From positions 19,935,867 to 19,999,866 of the forward strand of contig OU342630.1 of assembly GCA_910589415.1 (NCBI GenBank): a stretch of DNA of 64,000 nucleotides, read 5' to 3'. Under the pieces are notes generated by a model, which made no database searches, was not told the DNA's origin, and was given only the letters and a program-made list of their open reading frames with translations. The position numbers were made by a program, and so were the translations under genes. How positions within the stretch are numbered: the stretch's first letter is position 1; each line of letters begins with the position of its first letter. This document shows, piece by piece, positions 52,691 to 64,000 of the stretch. Origin of the DNA: Malachius bipustulatus. Its lineage: Eukaryota; Arthropoda; Insecta; Coleoptera; Melyridae.

Positions 52691-53764
52691 ATATTTTAAC
52701 AATGTTTCACTGATTGATTTTTGAGTTAATTAAGAGTTAACTTAAGGTTAATTATTGAATGTCGATTGGAGATAGAAACGCCAGTGTTAAAAGAAACTAT
52801 ATATAAATTTAAGATCTATAGGTAGTAGAGAAGAGTATTGGTTCAATTATTGATTATGTCAGGTAGGTATAGAAAACCTATATTTCTGGTTTTTGGTGGG
52901 CACACTAGGTAGAAATGTTATATTGCTATGTTGCTAGGTAAATATATTATGGAAGAAGAGTTGCTTTAAATTTGCACATATCAACTTGGAATAATCATTT
53001 CCGAATAATTGAAATTTCCAACAAGCAATTTAACAGCGTCCTTCACGCATACTCATGTACACAGAATCTCTATCAAGGCTAACAATAGAAAAAATAATTT
53101 ATGGGGAAATGAAAATATAGAGTATTCAATAACTCTGGAAAGAGAAGAATGATGTCTTAGCAGAGACACAAAGAAACTCATTTATCACTGTCACGAATTA
53201 AATTATATTTGGAAATTAAAATGACACAGCCAACTAACTTCTAAACACAATATATGCCCGCGTGAATCGAGAAGTGGTTGTAATTCATACGGGAAGATAA
53301 AGTGAGGTAATCAGTTTAAACTCCTTTGTGTCAGCCGAGCTCCTGAACTGAATCCACGTTAGCATTTTTGCACGAGCAATTATTATGGGATGAGCCATGA
53401 GCCTTGTGGTTAATTGATGATATTGTTTTCCATCTCGACGTGCCCCACGTTTCACAATGGCTACGCTTTCACCTCCCATTAGTGGCATCTAGGAAGGAAG
53501 ATCACAACAATGCACTTAATTCAAACAAAACACTATCTCCTAATTGACGCTGCTTATATGTAACACAATATATACCAGCTACTACTATGAATGCCAACAA
53601 ACGAAAATTCGGGGGCGTTAATCACTTTCGCTCTCAATTCAAGTGTTATTTAGGCGAACTAGAAATTTCAGTGATCATCTACCTGTTTATTTCTAACTGA
53701 TATTCGATATTTTTCTACTCTTGTTCTTCCGAGATCGATGAAATCGGAAATCGAGGAAGTACTC
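52691..53764. other. No gene recognised
   Basis: AT-rich spacer before the second TIR element copy. No frame, RNA gene or promoter supported. Confidence 0.4.
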
Positions 53765-54563
53765 TCTGTACACTGAGAGTTGTCCGTTGTCATGCCGCAC
53801 TGATTCTGACTAAACAATTTCATTTAATTCGATTTGAATCGTACACTTATTTCTAAGTCGAACCAGATGTGGTATCGCAGTTCGTGTCAGTGGCGTGTGT
53901 TGAGGAATAATGAATATCCTATAAATATATTATTTCGACAAGTTATTGACGAAGTAGAGCCTTGCAACTTTTTGATAACAAATATTATTTAATGCAAGTA
54001 AATAAGAATGATAATAATTATTATTGTTATCATCATGATAGAAATATCATGTCACCTACCTGCTGGTTGCCGTTTAAAAGAAAGAATAACACCTCCGTTT
54101 TCTTATTTGCAAGTAAAATATTCCAGCAATTTTACCACAAGACCACGTACTAGGGAGTTCAATCGTTTCCCAGGCAAAACAAGGAAATAGATTTTTAGGC
54201 ATTCGCGAAATTAAGTTACTCATAGTTTATCACACCGTACAATATAACACAGGTAATTCTGCTAATTTCGTATTAAAAACGTTTCAAATCACAACAAAAA
54301 CCTTATTTAGTATATTTACCGCTGACACTGACACTTGAGAGTAGCGACGATCGTAATATCGTATCAATCTAAGCGTATCAAGACGCGAGTCGATACTTCC
54401 GTCTCACTCTCGCTCATCTTTTTAGAATTGCTGACGATTCAAACGTATTTCTGACAATACGTCCCATTTTAACTCGATTGACTGCAATGCAATAGAAGGA
54501 GTAAGAAACATAACGAGATGATGTATCCTTAGTTCTCACAACAGACAACTCTCAGTGTACAGA
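53765..54563. mobile_element. TIR element, family B copy 2 (uninterrupted)
   Basis: 799 bp with ends TCTGTACACTGAGAGTTGTC and its complement. Nearly identical to 4722-5974 without the LINE insertion, apart from a few small indels. It serves as the empty-site reference for that insertion. Confidence 0.8.
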
Positions 54564-55320
54564 CTTTACCTATCCTAAGCCATGTGCCCGATTTTTGTCC
54601 GTCAGTAGGTCGCAAGTTCTGTGACTTTTGCTAGGAAACACTCTAAAGGCGCCATTTTTCGTCGTAGGAAGTTGAAATTTAACTCGATTGAAGAGGCGCA
54701 CGGTCCCACGATGCCTATTGAAATTGAGCGGGATACGTTATCGGGAAGTGGCTTTTTTTCCGGGAATTTCGGGTTTTTTTGGGGAACGACCTAGGAAACA
54801 CTCTAAGTGTCCGAAAGTTGCACCGATCGGGATGAAACTCGGTAGGGACGAAGCTCGGAACCCCCAAATACGATCTATTGAAAATGGGCCGGATCCCGTT
54901 CAGGACCGTATTTTTTTTAAAACGTCCCGACATATAAGGATTAAATCCTTATGTCGGATTAAGAAACAAATTTTGTTTCTCGGTAACGGTACGTCGCGGA
55001 CAGATTCTGCAAGTACAGTTACTTAGGGAAAGCATAGACGTACAAACTTTGTAGAGATCGTTTCTCGAAAAAATAATTAGGTGAGCGGTAATCGATTCTC
55101 AAAAATTGAGTACACCGTTTTCGCATGATTTTTCGACTATTTCGAATTTTTTTCAAAATTTATTTTTTGACCGACCGAAAAAATAACAAAACAATGAGAT
55201 AGAGCCGTTAGTTACCTACTAAAAAGACGATGATGATTTTTTTGTGAAAAGTCGGGAAAAGTGACTAATTAAAAAAAAACAAAAAAATCACGATTGAAAT
55301 TATTATGGTTATTATTCGTA
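54564..55320. other. Unassigned block with internal repeat
   Basis: AGGAAACACTCTAA occurs at about 54633 and 54792. The surrounding 160-bp stretches are loosely alike (both followed by a C/G-rich word and GAAGTTGAAA- or GAAAGTTGCA-like sequence). Richer in G+C than the flanks. A 112-codon frame (54688-55026) is an artefact of the repeat in my judgement. Confidence 0.4.
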
Positions 55321-55605
55321 CAAACACAACACGGAAATGACTCATAAAGATAGTGAACCGCTCGTCTTTAAAGTAAATAGTTTAATCTGTTATTTTCTAC
55401 AACAAGTTTGACAAAAGTTAATTTGTGGTCTCGCAACAATAAAATTTGAAGTTAGTGTTAGTGAAAGCTCTATATTAAGGAAAATCAATTATTGAAATCG
55501 CGCTGGAAAAGTGTGTAAAAAATTAATTAGAATAAAGATCAATTAGATATTAGTAACGGAGAGAGCAGCCGTTGCTACAGTAAAGATAGCTAGTAGAAGG
55601 GATGA

Positions 55606-55661
55606 TGACGTCACAGGACCACCAACCTATAAATAGAACCGATCTTCCAGCCATCGAGTCA
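55606..55661 (+). promoter_or_regulatory. Candidate core promoter: CRE, TATA box and initiator
   Basis: TGACGTCA (55606-55613) is followed 15 bp later by TATAAATAG (55628-55636), and by a TCAGT initiator with its A at 55661, 33 bp from the start of the TATA box. This spacing is close to ideal for insect core promoters. A strong hairpin lies 100 nt downstream. No coding exon follows within the next kilobase, so the promoter may belong to a spliced gene or to an LTR. Confidence 0.4.
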
Positions 55662-55761
55662 GTGATCAGTGAACACGAGGTCAGCATCTCTTATGCGCAC
55701 GTAACAGGTGCTGTTGTCTACCGCAGTTGTAGACGAAACGTTCCAAACGCAGCATTTCAGA

Positions 55762-55783
55762 CTGAAATCAATTCTGATTTCAG
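55762..55783. repeat. Hairpin with 9-bp perfect stem
   Basis: CTGAAATCA and TGATTTCAG separated by 4 bases, inside the putative transcript of the candidate promoter. Confidence 0.7.
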
Positions 55784-55789
55784 TTGAAG

Positions 55790-56480
55790 CCAGTCATGAA
55801 AGCCTGTATACACCAATAATTACATCCAGCTGTTTATTTCAGGTTCTTGGGGTTTCGTTTATTGTTAATTTTTGCTGAGTAGATTCTGTTTGAATAGATA
55901 ACATTGTTGGCATTTAAATCTGTAGTAAGAAATTAATTTGACACTTTAAAAACAATATAAATAACTTCTTCTGTCAGATGAGCATCAGCAAACGTAAAAT
56001 CGCTTTAAGAATTATTATTAGATAATGAAAATTACTTGATTATAATAATTGATAATAATCTAGATATTAATTAATTTCATTACCATACTTATGGAATACC
56101 ATACTTATCTGTCTGTATGAAGATTAATCCTAATTTTCTTCGATGTATGGAAAGCGAAAGCAACCTCTTCTCCTGATTCACAGGAAAGCTAATACAATAC
56201 ATAGGTACTTTAGCATATTTAACTAGTAGATTACAAAAGACATTCATAATATTTTTTGTTATTTATTATTAGATCCTCAATAAAGGAGATTTGTGAAATT
56301 TTTGAGACAAATGTATAGATATTTCTAAATTAAACAGGAACGCAAATCTTAGGAAGGAACTGGTGTAACAGTTGAAGTTGTAAAGTCATCTAATTTGCGA
56401 ACATCTTCTGAGACAAACTGTATTAGAGGATAATTAGAAAATTGTAAATATTGAACCAAATTGACGCCGATGAAGTATAT
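55790..56480. other. No gene recognised
   Basis: AT-rich sequence downstream of the candidate promoter. No credible exon was seen. Confidence 0.35.
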
Positions 56481-56481
56481 T

Positions 56482-56724
56482 AGGGATTATTTTGATAATT
56501 GGGGGCTTTAAGTTCCGGCTTACTATTTTCGAAGTTACCAATCGGAAGTTTAACGTTTCGGGACTGATTAGTCCCTTGATCACAATTAATAATAAGTAAA
56601 GTACAAATAAAAATTGAAAAGTATAAAATTAAAATATAAAAGATATGACATTTAGATTTGTCAAAATCTAAAACTTCGAAAATAGTAAGCCAGAACCTAA
56701 AGCCCAATTATCAAAATAATACCT
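56482..56724. repeat. MITE with ends of about 45 bp inverted
   Basis: GGATTATTTTGATAATTGGG at the left is mirrored at the right, and TTACTATTTTCGAAGTT further in is mirrored too. 243 bp. The minus-strand frame inside is not coding. Confidence 0.8.
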
Positions 56725-56809
56725 AATGTACTTACAATGGGATGTAAGTACTGATGAAATTTGTCACAGTAGGTAATTGCAATTATTCTCACACTGCATT
56801 ATGTTCACA

Positions 56810-57150
56810 CAGCAATCCGATTGTTGAAAAACTATAACGCTTTCTGAACGACACATTAGCTCTAATGTTATGGTGAAGACAGAGACATCGATGTTTCAAT
56901 GGTTATTTCCATCTCCATCTCATCAGTCTGAGATATCACCACCACCAGAGGAGTGTGCCGATCAGAAAGACAATCAAAGCATTATAAGCCAACGATTTGT
57001 CGGAAACATAGTGACTTGCAAGGCAAATGCCATCTGACAACTGAAAAGTATACAACTTTCAATATGTCGTGAGAGATTCTCTCGGAGAAATCTGTACTTT
57101 TTTCACTACTATTTCTGACATTTCTTGCTTTTTCAGTGAACTGTCGAAGA
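56810..57150 (+). repeat. Single-arm copy of the 58771-59318 palindromic repeat
   Basis: CAGCAATCCGATTGTTGAAA and most of the next 250 bp match the left arm and loop of the palindrome at 58771-59318. There is no mirrored second arm, so this may be the ancestral linear form. Confidence 0.7.
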
Positions 57151-57650
57151 TGGTTCGTTTATTTAAAATTTTTAGCTCGCAGCGTCTAGAAAAAATGTAA
57201 TTACTCGAAAATCATACAACCTATGAAGAAAAATCAAAATGCGTCTTAAAGGGGACACAAAATACAACATATGTTTTTGCCATTCTTATTAATTATGAGT
57301 AATTTTTAGTATATAAATATTAAAATAGTATGTTTATTGTCGGTCGGTATATTACAATATATGTAGTATAATTATTGTCTTTTGGTTCTTGATATTTAAA
57401 GTATTTGTAGGCCTAATTAAATAATTGATATCAATACAATGTTATGTAATGGATTACATTTTAGGTGAAGGCATTATCTCAATGCTGAAAAAGTTGAAAA
57501 TAAAAAAAATACATTGCAATTTTAACAGCAAGTTAGCCAAATTTTGACTAGTTTATTTCCTAAAAACTAAGTAAAAAAAATTTATAATATTGTGATACGA
57601 TAATAACTGTACTTAAAAAATTGCTACATTTTCAATTTGTATTACAGCGG
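57151..57650. other. No gene recognised
   Basis: AT-rich spacer. Confidence 0.35.
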
Positions 57651-57857
57651 ATATTATAAAGCCTCATTAAGTTAACGGGCAGATTTCTGTGGCGATTTTT
57701 GAAGAAGGTATCGAATCTAAATGGAATTTTTTTAATTTTGTCTATTCTTGACATGAAAGTAATTACAAAAATGTCAATAAAAGTAATTTGACGTCGATAT
57801 TAGCTTCAAAAACGAGCACAGAAATCTGCCCGTTAGCCTAATGAGCCTTTATAATAT
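57651..57857. repeat. 207-bp MITE
   Basis: ATTATAAAGCCTCATTAAG and CTAATGAGCCTTTATAAT, plus CGGGCAGATTTCTGTG and its exact complement, form TIRs of about 40 bp. Confidence 0.8.
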
Positions 57858-58309
57858 TGGCTGTTAGTCTTTTTTTCAATTTTTAGAAAATAAAATATAT
57901 TTATAACATCATAAATTTATAAATATACAAATAAATATAAAATTTATAGAACTACATATTTATGACATGCCATAAAAATACGGTACCTAACTAGAATTTG
58001 AAGTATATATTTGATTGAGTTTGACTTGAGTTTGTATTTGAATGGTTCTTTAACATCAAAGTTAACCCAACCCCTCATAAGAGGGCGAAGAAAAAAGAAA
58101 ATAAAAATTACGTCAAATATGCTCCCATGTACCTACTACGTCACCAAAATTTCATGGAGATATTTGAAACCATTTTCGAGGTATCGATCACATTGCAAGA
58201 GTTTAAAACACTCACCCTATATAGTTTGAACTTTAGTTTTGCTTGTTTTGATCTTATGAAACAGGAAAATTAACCATTCTATTTCAAATAATCGCTCAAT
58301 TCCATCAGC
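57858..58309. other. No gene recognised
   Basis: AT-rich. The short plus frame at 58011-58229 has no family resemblance. Confidence 0.35.
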
Positions 58310-59430
58310 GGGCAGCTTGTTTTTTCAGAAAATTTATGCAATTTGCAATCCTCCTAATTTACTTCGGAGTTTTTCGTGGGATTGAAAAAATAATAATTAA
58401 GGATAAAAGCTAGGATATAAAGTAAGCTAATAAAATTAATCTAAATCATGGCTTCACTTGAAATTCTTTAGGAAAATACATATAATTATTATTACAAAGT
58501 TTCAACCTAGTAATGCTGGTTCTTAACATCCTGGATTTAATTCAATACATTGTCCTATGGTTTAATTGCAGATAATAAGAAATTCAATAATACAGCTGCC
58601 CTTAAGTTAATTATTATCTAGAAATTAAAATCACTCCTTTGATTTTATTGACCATTTTTGAAGAAAATAATTAACAAAAAAACAATCATCAAAAGTTGTT
58701 GATTTCAAGAAAATTACTAGAACCAGTTTTCAGAGATAAATAAAAAAAGCATATTTTTTAACAAAATTATGAAACAAATTGAATAATAAAAAATTATTAT
58801 ATCAATTACAGCAATCCGATTGTTGAAAAACAATAATGCTTTCTGAACGACACACTTACTCCAACGGTATGGTGAAGACAGAGACATCGATGTTTCAATG
58901 GTTATTTCCATCTCATCAGTCTGTCACATCACCACCACTAGAGAAGTGTGCCGATCAGAAAGAAAATCAAAAGCTTTAAGCAAAATGATTTGTCGGAAAC
59001 ATAGTGACTTGCATGGCAAATGCCATCTGATGACTGAAAAGTACAACTTTCAATGTGTCAATCAGAGATTCTCCCAGAGAAATCTGCAATTTTTCACTAC
59101 CAACGCTGACAGTTCACTGAAAAACCAATTACCTTGCAAGTCACTATGTTTCCGACAAATCATTTTGCTTAAAGCTTTTGATTTTCTTTCTGATCGGCAC
59201 ACTTCTCTAGTGGTGGTGATGTGACAGACTGATGAGATGGAAATAACCATTGAAACATCGATGTCTCTGTCTTCACCATACCGTTGGAGTAAGTGTGTCG
59301 TTCAGAAAGCATTATTGTTTTTTTAACAAAATTATATTAAATCCAATCGGTCGAGTCATCTAGGTGGTATAACCCCAACCAGTCACAACACCTTTTTTCC
59401 CAGCTTGTTCCATTAGGATCCGAATTAGTA
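58310..59430 (-). pseudogene. Decayed 3' portion of a modular serine protease paralog
   Basis: 58310-58785 is alignable by eye with 9600-10060, the flank just 3' of the intact protease gene; shared stretches include AGTTCAACCTAG/AGTTTCAACCTAG and ACTAGAACCAGTTTT/TTAGAACCAGTTTT. After a palindromic insertion (58771-59318), 59365-59425 matches coding sequence of the intact gene at 10430-10490 (GGT-GTATAACCCCAACCAGTCACAACACC, broken at one differing base), the segment around the VVTGWGY block. The coding between about 10085 and 10425 is missing and the remaining frame is shifted. It is a dead partial duplicate on the same strand, 47 kb away. Confidence 0.75.
58771..59318. mobile_element. Palindromic element inserted in the pseudogene
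   Basis: The arms 58826-59015 and 59131-59324 are reverse complements over about 190 bp with almost no mismatch; the loop is about 115 bp. TTTTTTAACAAAATTAT (17 bp) occurs at 58754-58770 and 59319-59335, immediately outside, and looks like a long target duplication. Confidence 0.8.
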
Positions 59431-61087
59431 AGGGGTACTAAATTAGTAAGGGGTACAATTTGCATCCCAGTGAGTGGCGATGATGAGTGACGACTAATTA
59501 GTAATGAATCACGTGGGTAGGTGCCCTGAACAGAAATCCGGAAACTGTAGCTCACTTTCCGATAGTACCACCGCGTAGTCATTATGGATCCGGTGATCCT
59601 AAGTTTTAACCGTCTTGAGATGATGTTTCCATGGTAACAAATGAAATGACATGTCCAACAAAGTGTCAAACAATTATCGTTACAGGGAGACATCCGATTA
59701 AACGAAACATATCTTAGTACAAAAATGCTTCCTCAAGAAGTTATGGCACCTCGAAGAAGAAAATTTGAAATTTAAAATTGTGTAGGCATATTTCGGTAAC
59801 CAAAGTAGCGATCAAGCTGAAAATTGGTATACGATATTTTCAGAGGCAGTCAAATGATATTAGCGTCAAAGTCTTGTAGCATAATGCAGAGGGCGCTGTC
59901 GGCAGAATTTGTCCGTGTGTCTTTTATCATATTTTTTTATTATCAATAATTTTCGTTACTATTGGTAAACTTTATGGAGTGTACGTTATTTTTACATAAA
60001 AAAGTTATACTTATTTCGTGTCGAGAAAATGTATCGTTTCCAAGGAAAACGCATCTAAGCATTTTCAAAATTATGATTATTTTATTCAGTTACACTTCAA
60101 ACAGCAATCATTAAGCATGTTGTTACTTTTTTCAATTTGTCATCTGTCAGTTAAAACTGATAGAGTAGTTTATTATTGTTATTTTGACAAATATGATGTC
60201 TATAAAATTATTCTCAAATAAAAAAAAAAATTCAAAGATTATTGTTACATTTAGCGTTAGTCTTAGTCGATATCTCTATCTCTTAATTCGTTTTCATTTT
60301 TCATGAATCTAGGCAAATGTTGTGAGAAATGCATTGAAGCCAATGGTGGCAATTTTTAAAATCTTTTGTAAATAAAACGAGTTTTTGATAAAAAAATATT
60401 TAAAAAAAACTTTATCTTTGAAAAATTTGAGAATAATTTTATAGACTCCGGCACTGGCAAAACACCAAGATTGGACCATTCGAAGGCCTTTTTGCAGAGT
60501 ACTTCGAAAATAAGGACCAAAGAACTATTGGAGTTTAACAGGAAAGAACTGGGTATTAGTCTAGCTTTACTTCTGGAAAAAATAACATGTTTTTTTTCTG
60601 CGACGGGCTAAAAGTTTGACCTTTTGTCCTCGTTGACAGGTAGAAAAATGCCTCATTATATGAGCTGCATCTTATCGGGGAAAAAAATGAATTAGCAGGG
60701 AAATAAATGAGTACTTTTTTCCCCTAAATGGGGGCTTAGGTATGGCTACTATTAACACTCAGATATCATTAAATTTTTATCAAATACGTATAAAGGAAAG
60801 TTACCTTATTATCCAAATGGCAATTATTAAGGGAATTTTCATAACAATCACTATCCATATTATTAAATTCACTCATTGAGACCTTACCTTATCTAAAATT
60901 TTAATTAAATTATGACGTTTATCGAATTAAATCGTTTCGTTACCAGGCAACGTCGATTACTACAAAAGTCTACCAGTTTGAAAATTTAAATACAACATAG
61001 ATCAACAGTCCAAAGTTATTTTCAGTTATCTAACTACGTTTTTCGACATTCTAACACTGATATTTCTTCTCGCAGAAAAAAATTGTA
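59431..61087. other. No gene recognised
   Basis: The minus frame 59693-59337 runs through the pseudogene edge and is not a gene. The rest is AT-rich with chance frames only. Confidence 0.4.
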
Positions 61088-61210
61088 TATTACACACGAG
61101 AAAAAAGTGCGATTTTAGCTCTCGATGTGTTTGTCCCCTCCGCTAAACGCGTCGGAGACGAAATCACATCTCGAGCTAAAATCTATCACTTTTTTCTCTT
61201 GTATAATAAA
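61088..61210. repeat. Short inverted repeat
   Basis: CGAGAAAAAAGTGCGATTTTAG then CTCGATGTG at the left is mirrored by CACATCTCGAGCTAAAAT then CACTTTTTTCTC at the right. GC-rich loop with CGCTAAACGCG. Confidence 0.7.
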
Positions 61211-61995
61211 TAACTATTATTTTAAGTAAAAGCTTACTTTTGGAGCTTTTTTAACTGTGTTTACGTTGCCGGTCATGCTCTTGAGTACATACTCTTGATT
61301 ATGTGGTTCATGAGACCATGTGTGTAATGAAAAAAAAAAATTAAAACACTATTTTGTTTCTCATTACACAACAGGTGTATTATGTTAAGCAGCCTCACTT
61401 TCAGGTTATGCAAGTTTTGTATAAGCCGTTTTCCGAAATCTGGAGCCTTTTTCAATACAAGCTGCTTTGAAAATGTAAAACTGCGAATTTCGTTTGTTTA
61501 CAACTTCCGTAAAAATGAATCGATTTCAAAAACGAAGCACCATTTATTGCGAATCCTTTAAAATGACGTTTCACAAGTAGGGGGTTGCCATTTGAAATTT
61601 CGTAATTTGAACTTTAAGGGTTGATGGGGGTGAGTCGTTTACAACGTCATTTTTGTCCCCCCTCCCTATTACCCAACCATTTTTTTTTCCGATTTTTGAT
61701 AGGTATATTTTTTTATTTTAATGATATCGCCAATTTATCAATCGACCTTTAAAAATGTCGCCCTGTATGAGTTTACATACACAAACAAAAATCTCAATTT
61801 TATGTTTTTGAAGCATTTTACATTGAAAACTGCTAAGGATATCAGAAAAACTATTAACCGGAAGTGATATGGGGTTATAAAAATTTTAGTTCAGTTCGTC
61901 GCAAGTGAAATCACACCTGTTCAAATTTCCAGACTTCCAGTCTAATCATTGTCCTGTTTATGAATGACCTAAGGTTCTAACCCTGTATAATAACA
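61211..61995. repeat. Repeat fragments related to 49480 and to the 42070 family
   Basis: 61300-61410 resembles 49480-49590. 61425-61500 (AAGCCGTTTTCCGAAATCTG and following) resembles an arm of 42070-42922. 61970-61990 ends GGTTCTAACCCTGTATA, the complement of the family C start at 16174. Degraded and overlapping. Confidence 0.45.
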
Positions 61996-62904
61996 ATAGC
62001 CATTCTAGAGTTTACCGATTTTTGTCTTGCCTAAATTTGGTCTAAGATAACCACTTGGCAGTGTTGTTAGTCTGATAAAATCTTTAATATTCTCATTAGT
62101 GATTAATTATCGCTGGTGTTGTGGAATAAGAGCACCTTGTAGTGTCCGTCTGGCATCAGGCGCATTAACGTCATTATTTAGAGATTCATCACGACGGTAA
62201 GTACTGATTTATACATCAATAAATCGAGAAAGATGACAGGAAATCGAAGTTTTCCAGCTGCTTCCTATGCGCGTCACTGCTGATAGATTGTATCATCGGG
62301 GAAAAGCACTAATTGCAAAAATATTCTTCGAATATTATTTAGGTATTTAAAATACCAGTAAACCGATAAATATGATTTGATGTTATGTAAATAATTTTCA
62401 AAGTGTAGTCATATCTAGTAGGTTAGAGGTTATATTATACGACTGCATGGGAACAACCTGGACAAAACGAGTTATAATTTAATCAAATAACTCGGTAAAA
62501 AAAACTCATTAGGATATCCATTTTTTTTAGCTTTTTCATTTCCTAGAGGTAGAAATTGGATAAAAAAGGTTGGGGCGGTAACTGAGTATATCGGTCCAGT
62601 AAAGTTATATTTGACTCTGTCAAGCCGGCATGTTCAAAATTTTGGTCAGAGAAATTAGAGGCTCCTGAGCTAAGAATAACGGAGCTAAAGAGTAGCAGAA
62701 CCATAACATTTTATTTAAATAATAATAATTTTTGTACCTTCTAATAACGAAAGTTTATTGTAAGATTATTTATGATAATGTGCAACAAAATAAATTATTC
62801 AAGGAAATTTGCATTTGAAAATTCTTGCAAATTAATTATCACTTTTATTAAAAAATTAAGATATATTATAGATGTTAATAATAATAATAATATGATAACA
62901 TATA
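61996..62904. other. No gene recognised
   Basis: AT-rich spacer, short AAT-type runs near 62718 and 62878. Confidence 0.35.
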
Positions 62905-63270
62905 CAGGGTGTCCGTTTTTCGAGGCTAACTATGGGCATCTCGCTTATCAGTAGAGATGCAAGATCGGGTAAATTAGAAGAAAGTTGAGCATTTTTTTGC
63001 CGATCAATAATCTTAAAAAAAAAATCAGCTTATCGTTTCTAGTTTTTGAGTTTTGAGTTTCGAGAATTTGTAATTTTTGTTTTTATGCTCTAAGTAATTC
63101 AAAAACAGTTGAAGCTATAGTGTTTTTTAACTTGCACATCATTAGAGCACTTTTTTATGTAGAATCCAAATGTATCATGATCTTTATGTTAGCTTTTAAA
63201 GCTATCGAAATACGGTATACAACTTTTGTTTTTCTTATGGACGCCATTTTAAATTTTCATATTTTTGTGT
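62905..63270 (+). repeat. MITE-like repeat starting TACAGGGTGTCCG
   Basis: The start after TATA fits the CAGGGTG-type TIR group seen at 35210 and 42070. GTAAATTAGAAGAAAGTTGAGC and CTTATGGACGCC resemble internal words of family C. The right end is not resolved. Confidence 0.45.
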
Positions 63271-64000
63271 AATTTTTTTTCTTATTACAACGATTTATCA
63301 CATGTCGATGATGACTCCATGTTTTCGATCAAAACTTCAATGTTATTTATTTCCCAAGAGTGCTTTGGAGAAGTGCTACACAATCATTGTTTTCAAACAA
63401 CATTTGCACAGTTCATAAAAACTTTGTTGTTGTTATACATAGTGACGATCGTGCAGAATTTTACCTGCATATTTTTATATTTTTTTATTGTCACTTTAAC
63501 GATAATCTTGTCACCATGTAGAGAAGCAGATTTTATTTTTTTAGGCGAAAACCGTGCATCGGACTGAAAAAAACAAGCAATCAATTTGCTTGAAAAATAA
63601 TGGGGATTCCAAAAATGTTTTCTATTTGAACAGAAATCAGTAGCGTACCATCAATGTCTGCCAAAATATGCAGATCTCAAAAGTTAACACTTTTAGGACA
63701 TACGTTCTTATGTTTTCTTCTTAAAATGAACCCAAAAATCACTCTCTTAAATAGTGACATTCAATTAGAAATTACCCTGTATACTGAGACGCTGCTTACC
63801 TGGTCCTATACAGGGGTGATTAAAATATCTCACCACTCCTGAAAAACCCTGCCTTGCTTCGTTGAATGATGGAGGAAAATATGTATGGGAGGAAGCCCTA
63901 GAGAAATGATACCAAAATTATAGTTTCCACTAGTCCGATTTATTTAACAAAATAGACTGACAAAAGTAGGAAATATTCAAATTTACAAATTATTTATCTA
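63271..64000. other. No gene recognised
   Basis: A 100-codon plus frame (63265-63567) is hydrophobic and AT-driven without family resemblance. TATACAGGGGTGATTAAAATA near 63806 may be another repeat end. The window closes without a feature. Confidence 0.35.

Noticed and set aside
54688..55026. 112-codon frame rich in Arg/Lys
   Set aside because: It overlaps a degenerate duplicated block, and its composition follows the DNA repeat; no domain.
59337..59693. 118-codon minus-strand frame
   Set aside because: It merges spacer with the frameshifted edge of the ModSP pseudogene; not a gene.

Overview
The window looks like AT-rich genomic DNA from an insect, most likely a beetle. That assignment is an inference. 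It rests on a gene with the domain order of the Toll-pathway modular serine protease (MSP/ModSP/HP14 family; Tenebrio MSP is the best studied beetle example) and on the dense mix of Ty3/gypsy, LINE, Penelope-like, SINE and fold-back elements. No bacterial features (operons, ribosome binding sites) are visible.

Only one host gene is well supported: an intronless modular serine protease at 10080-12062 on the minus strand. It has a signal peptide, four LDLa modules, a proline-rich linker, two CCP/sushi-like modules and a complete S1 protease domain. A TATA box and a kappaB-like site lie upstream. A decayed partial paralog of its 3' end lies near the other end of the window (58310-59430, minus), split by a palindromic insertion.

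The rest is nested mobile DNA. 1-9100: Penelope-like GIY-YIG fragment, several fold-back repeats, a TIR element carrying a LINE tail with a (TAA)n tract, and a transposase HTH fragment. 12510-18180: a dead gypsy-group element with stops, frameshifts and a lost protease Asp, interrupted by fold-back DNA; a well-formed hammerhead ribozyme (17260-17323) lies inside it. 18184-31848: a LINE whose RNase H frame is interrupted by a young 11.2-kb Ty3/gypsy element (19948-31147, minus, LTRs of about 1.58 kb and nearly identical, 4-bp TSD). That element has a -1 frameshift heptamer, an in-frame UAA before protease, and an unusual 3' non-coding region holding a series of hairpins joined by GATAAG linkers. 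31849-39330: LINE fragments, a possible envelope-like tail, a tRNA-derived SINE with TSDs, a TA-flanked MITE, and a second LINE whose endonuclease is split by an internally deleted LINE derivative. 39335-64000: mostly fold-back and TIR repeats, LTR-like repeats, one candidate core promoter (55606-55661), and long stretches with nothing recognisable.

The strongest leads for something unusual are the hammerhead ribozyme, the hairpin/GATAAG array with the two recoding signals of the young retrotransposon, the internally deleted LINE derivatives, and the number of long inverted repeats able to form double-stranded RNA.
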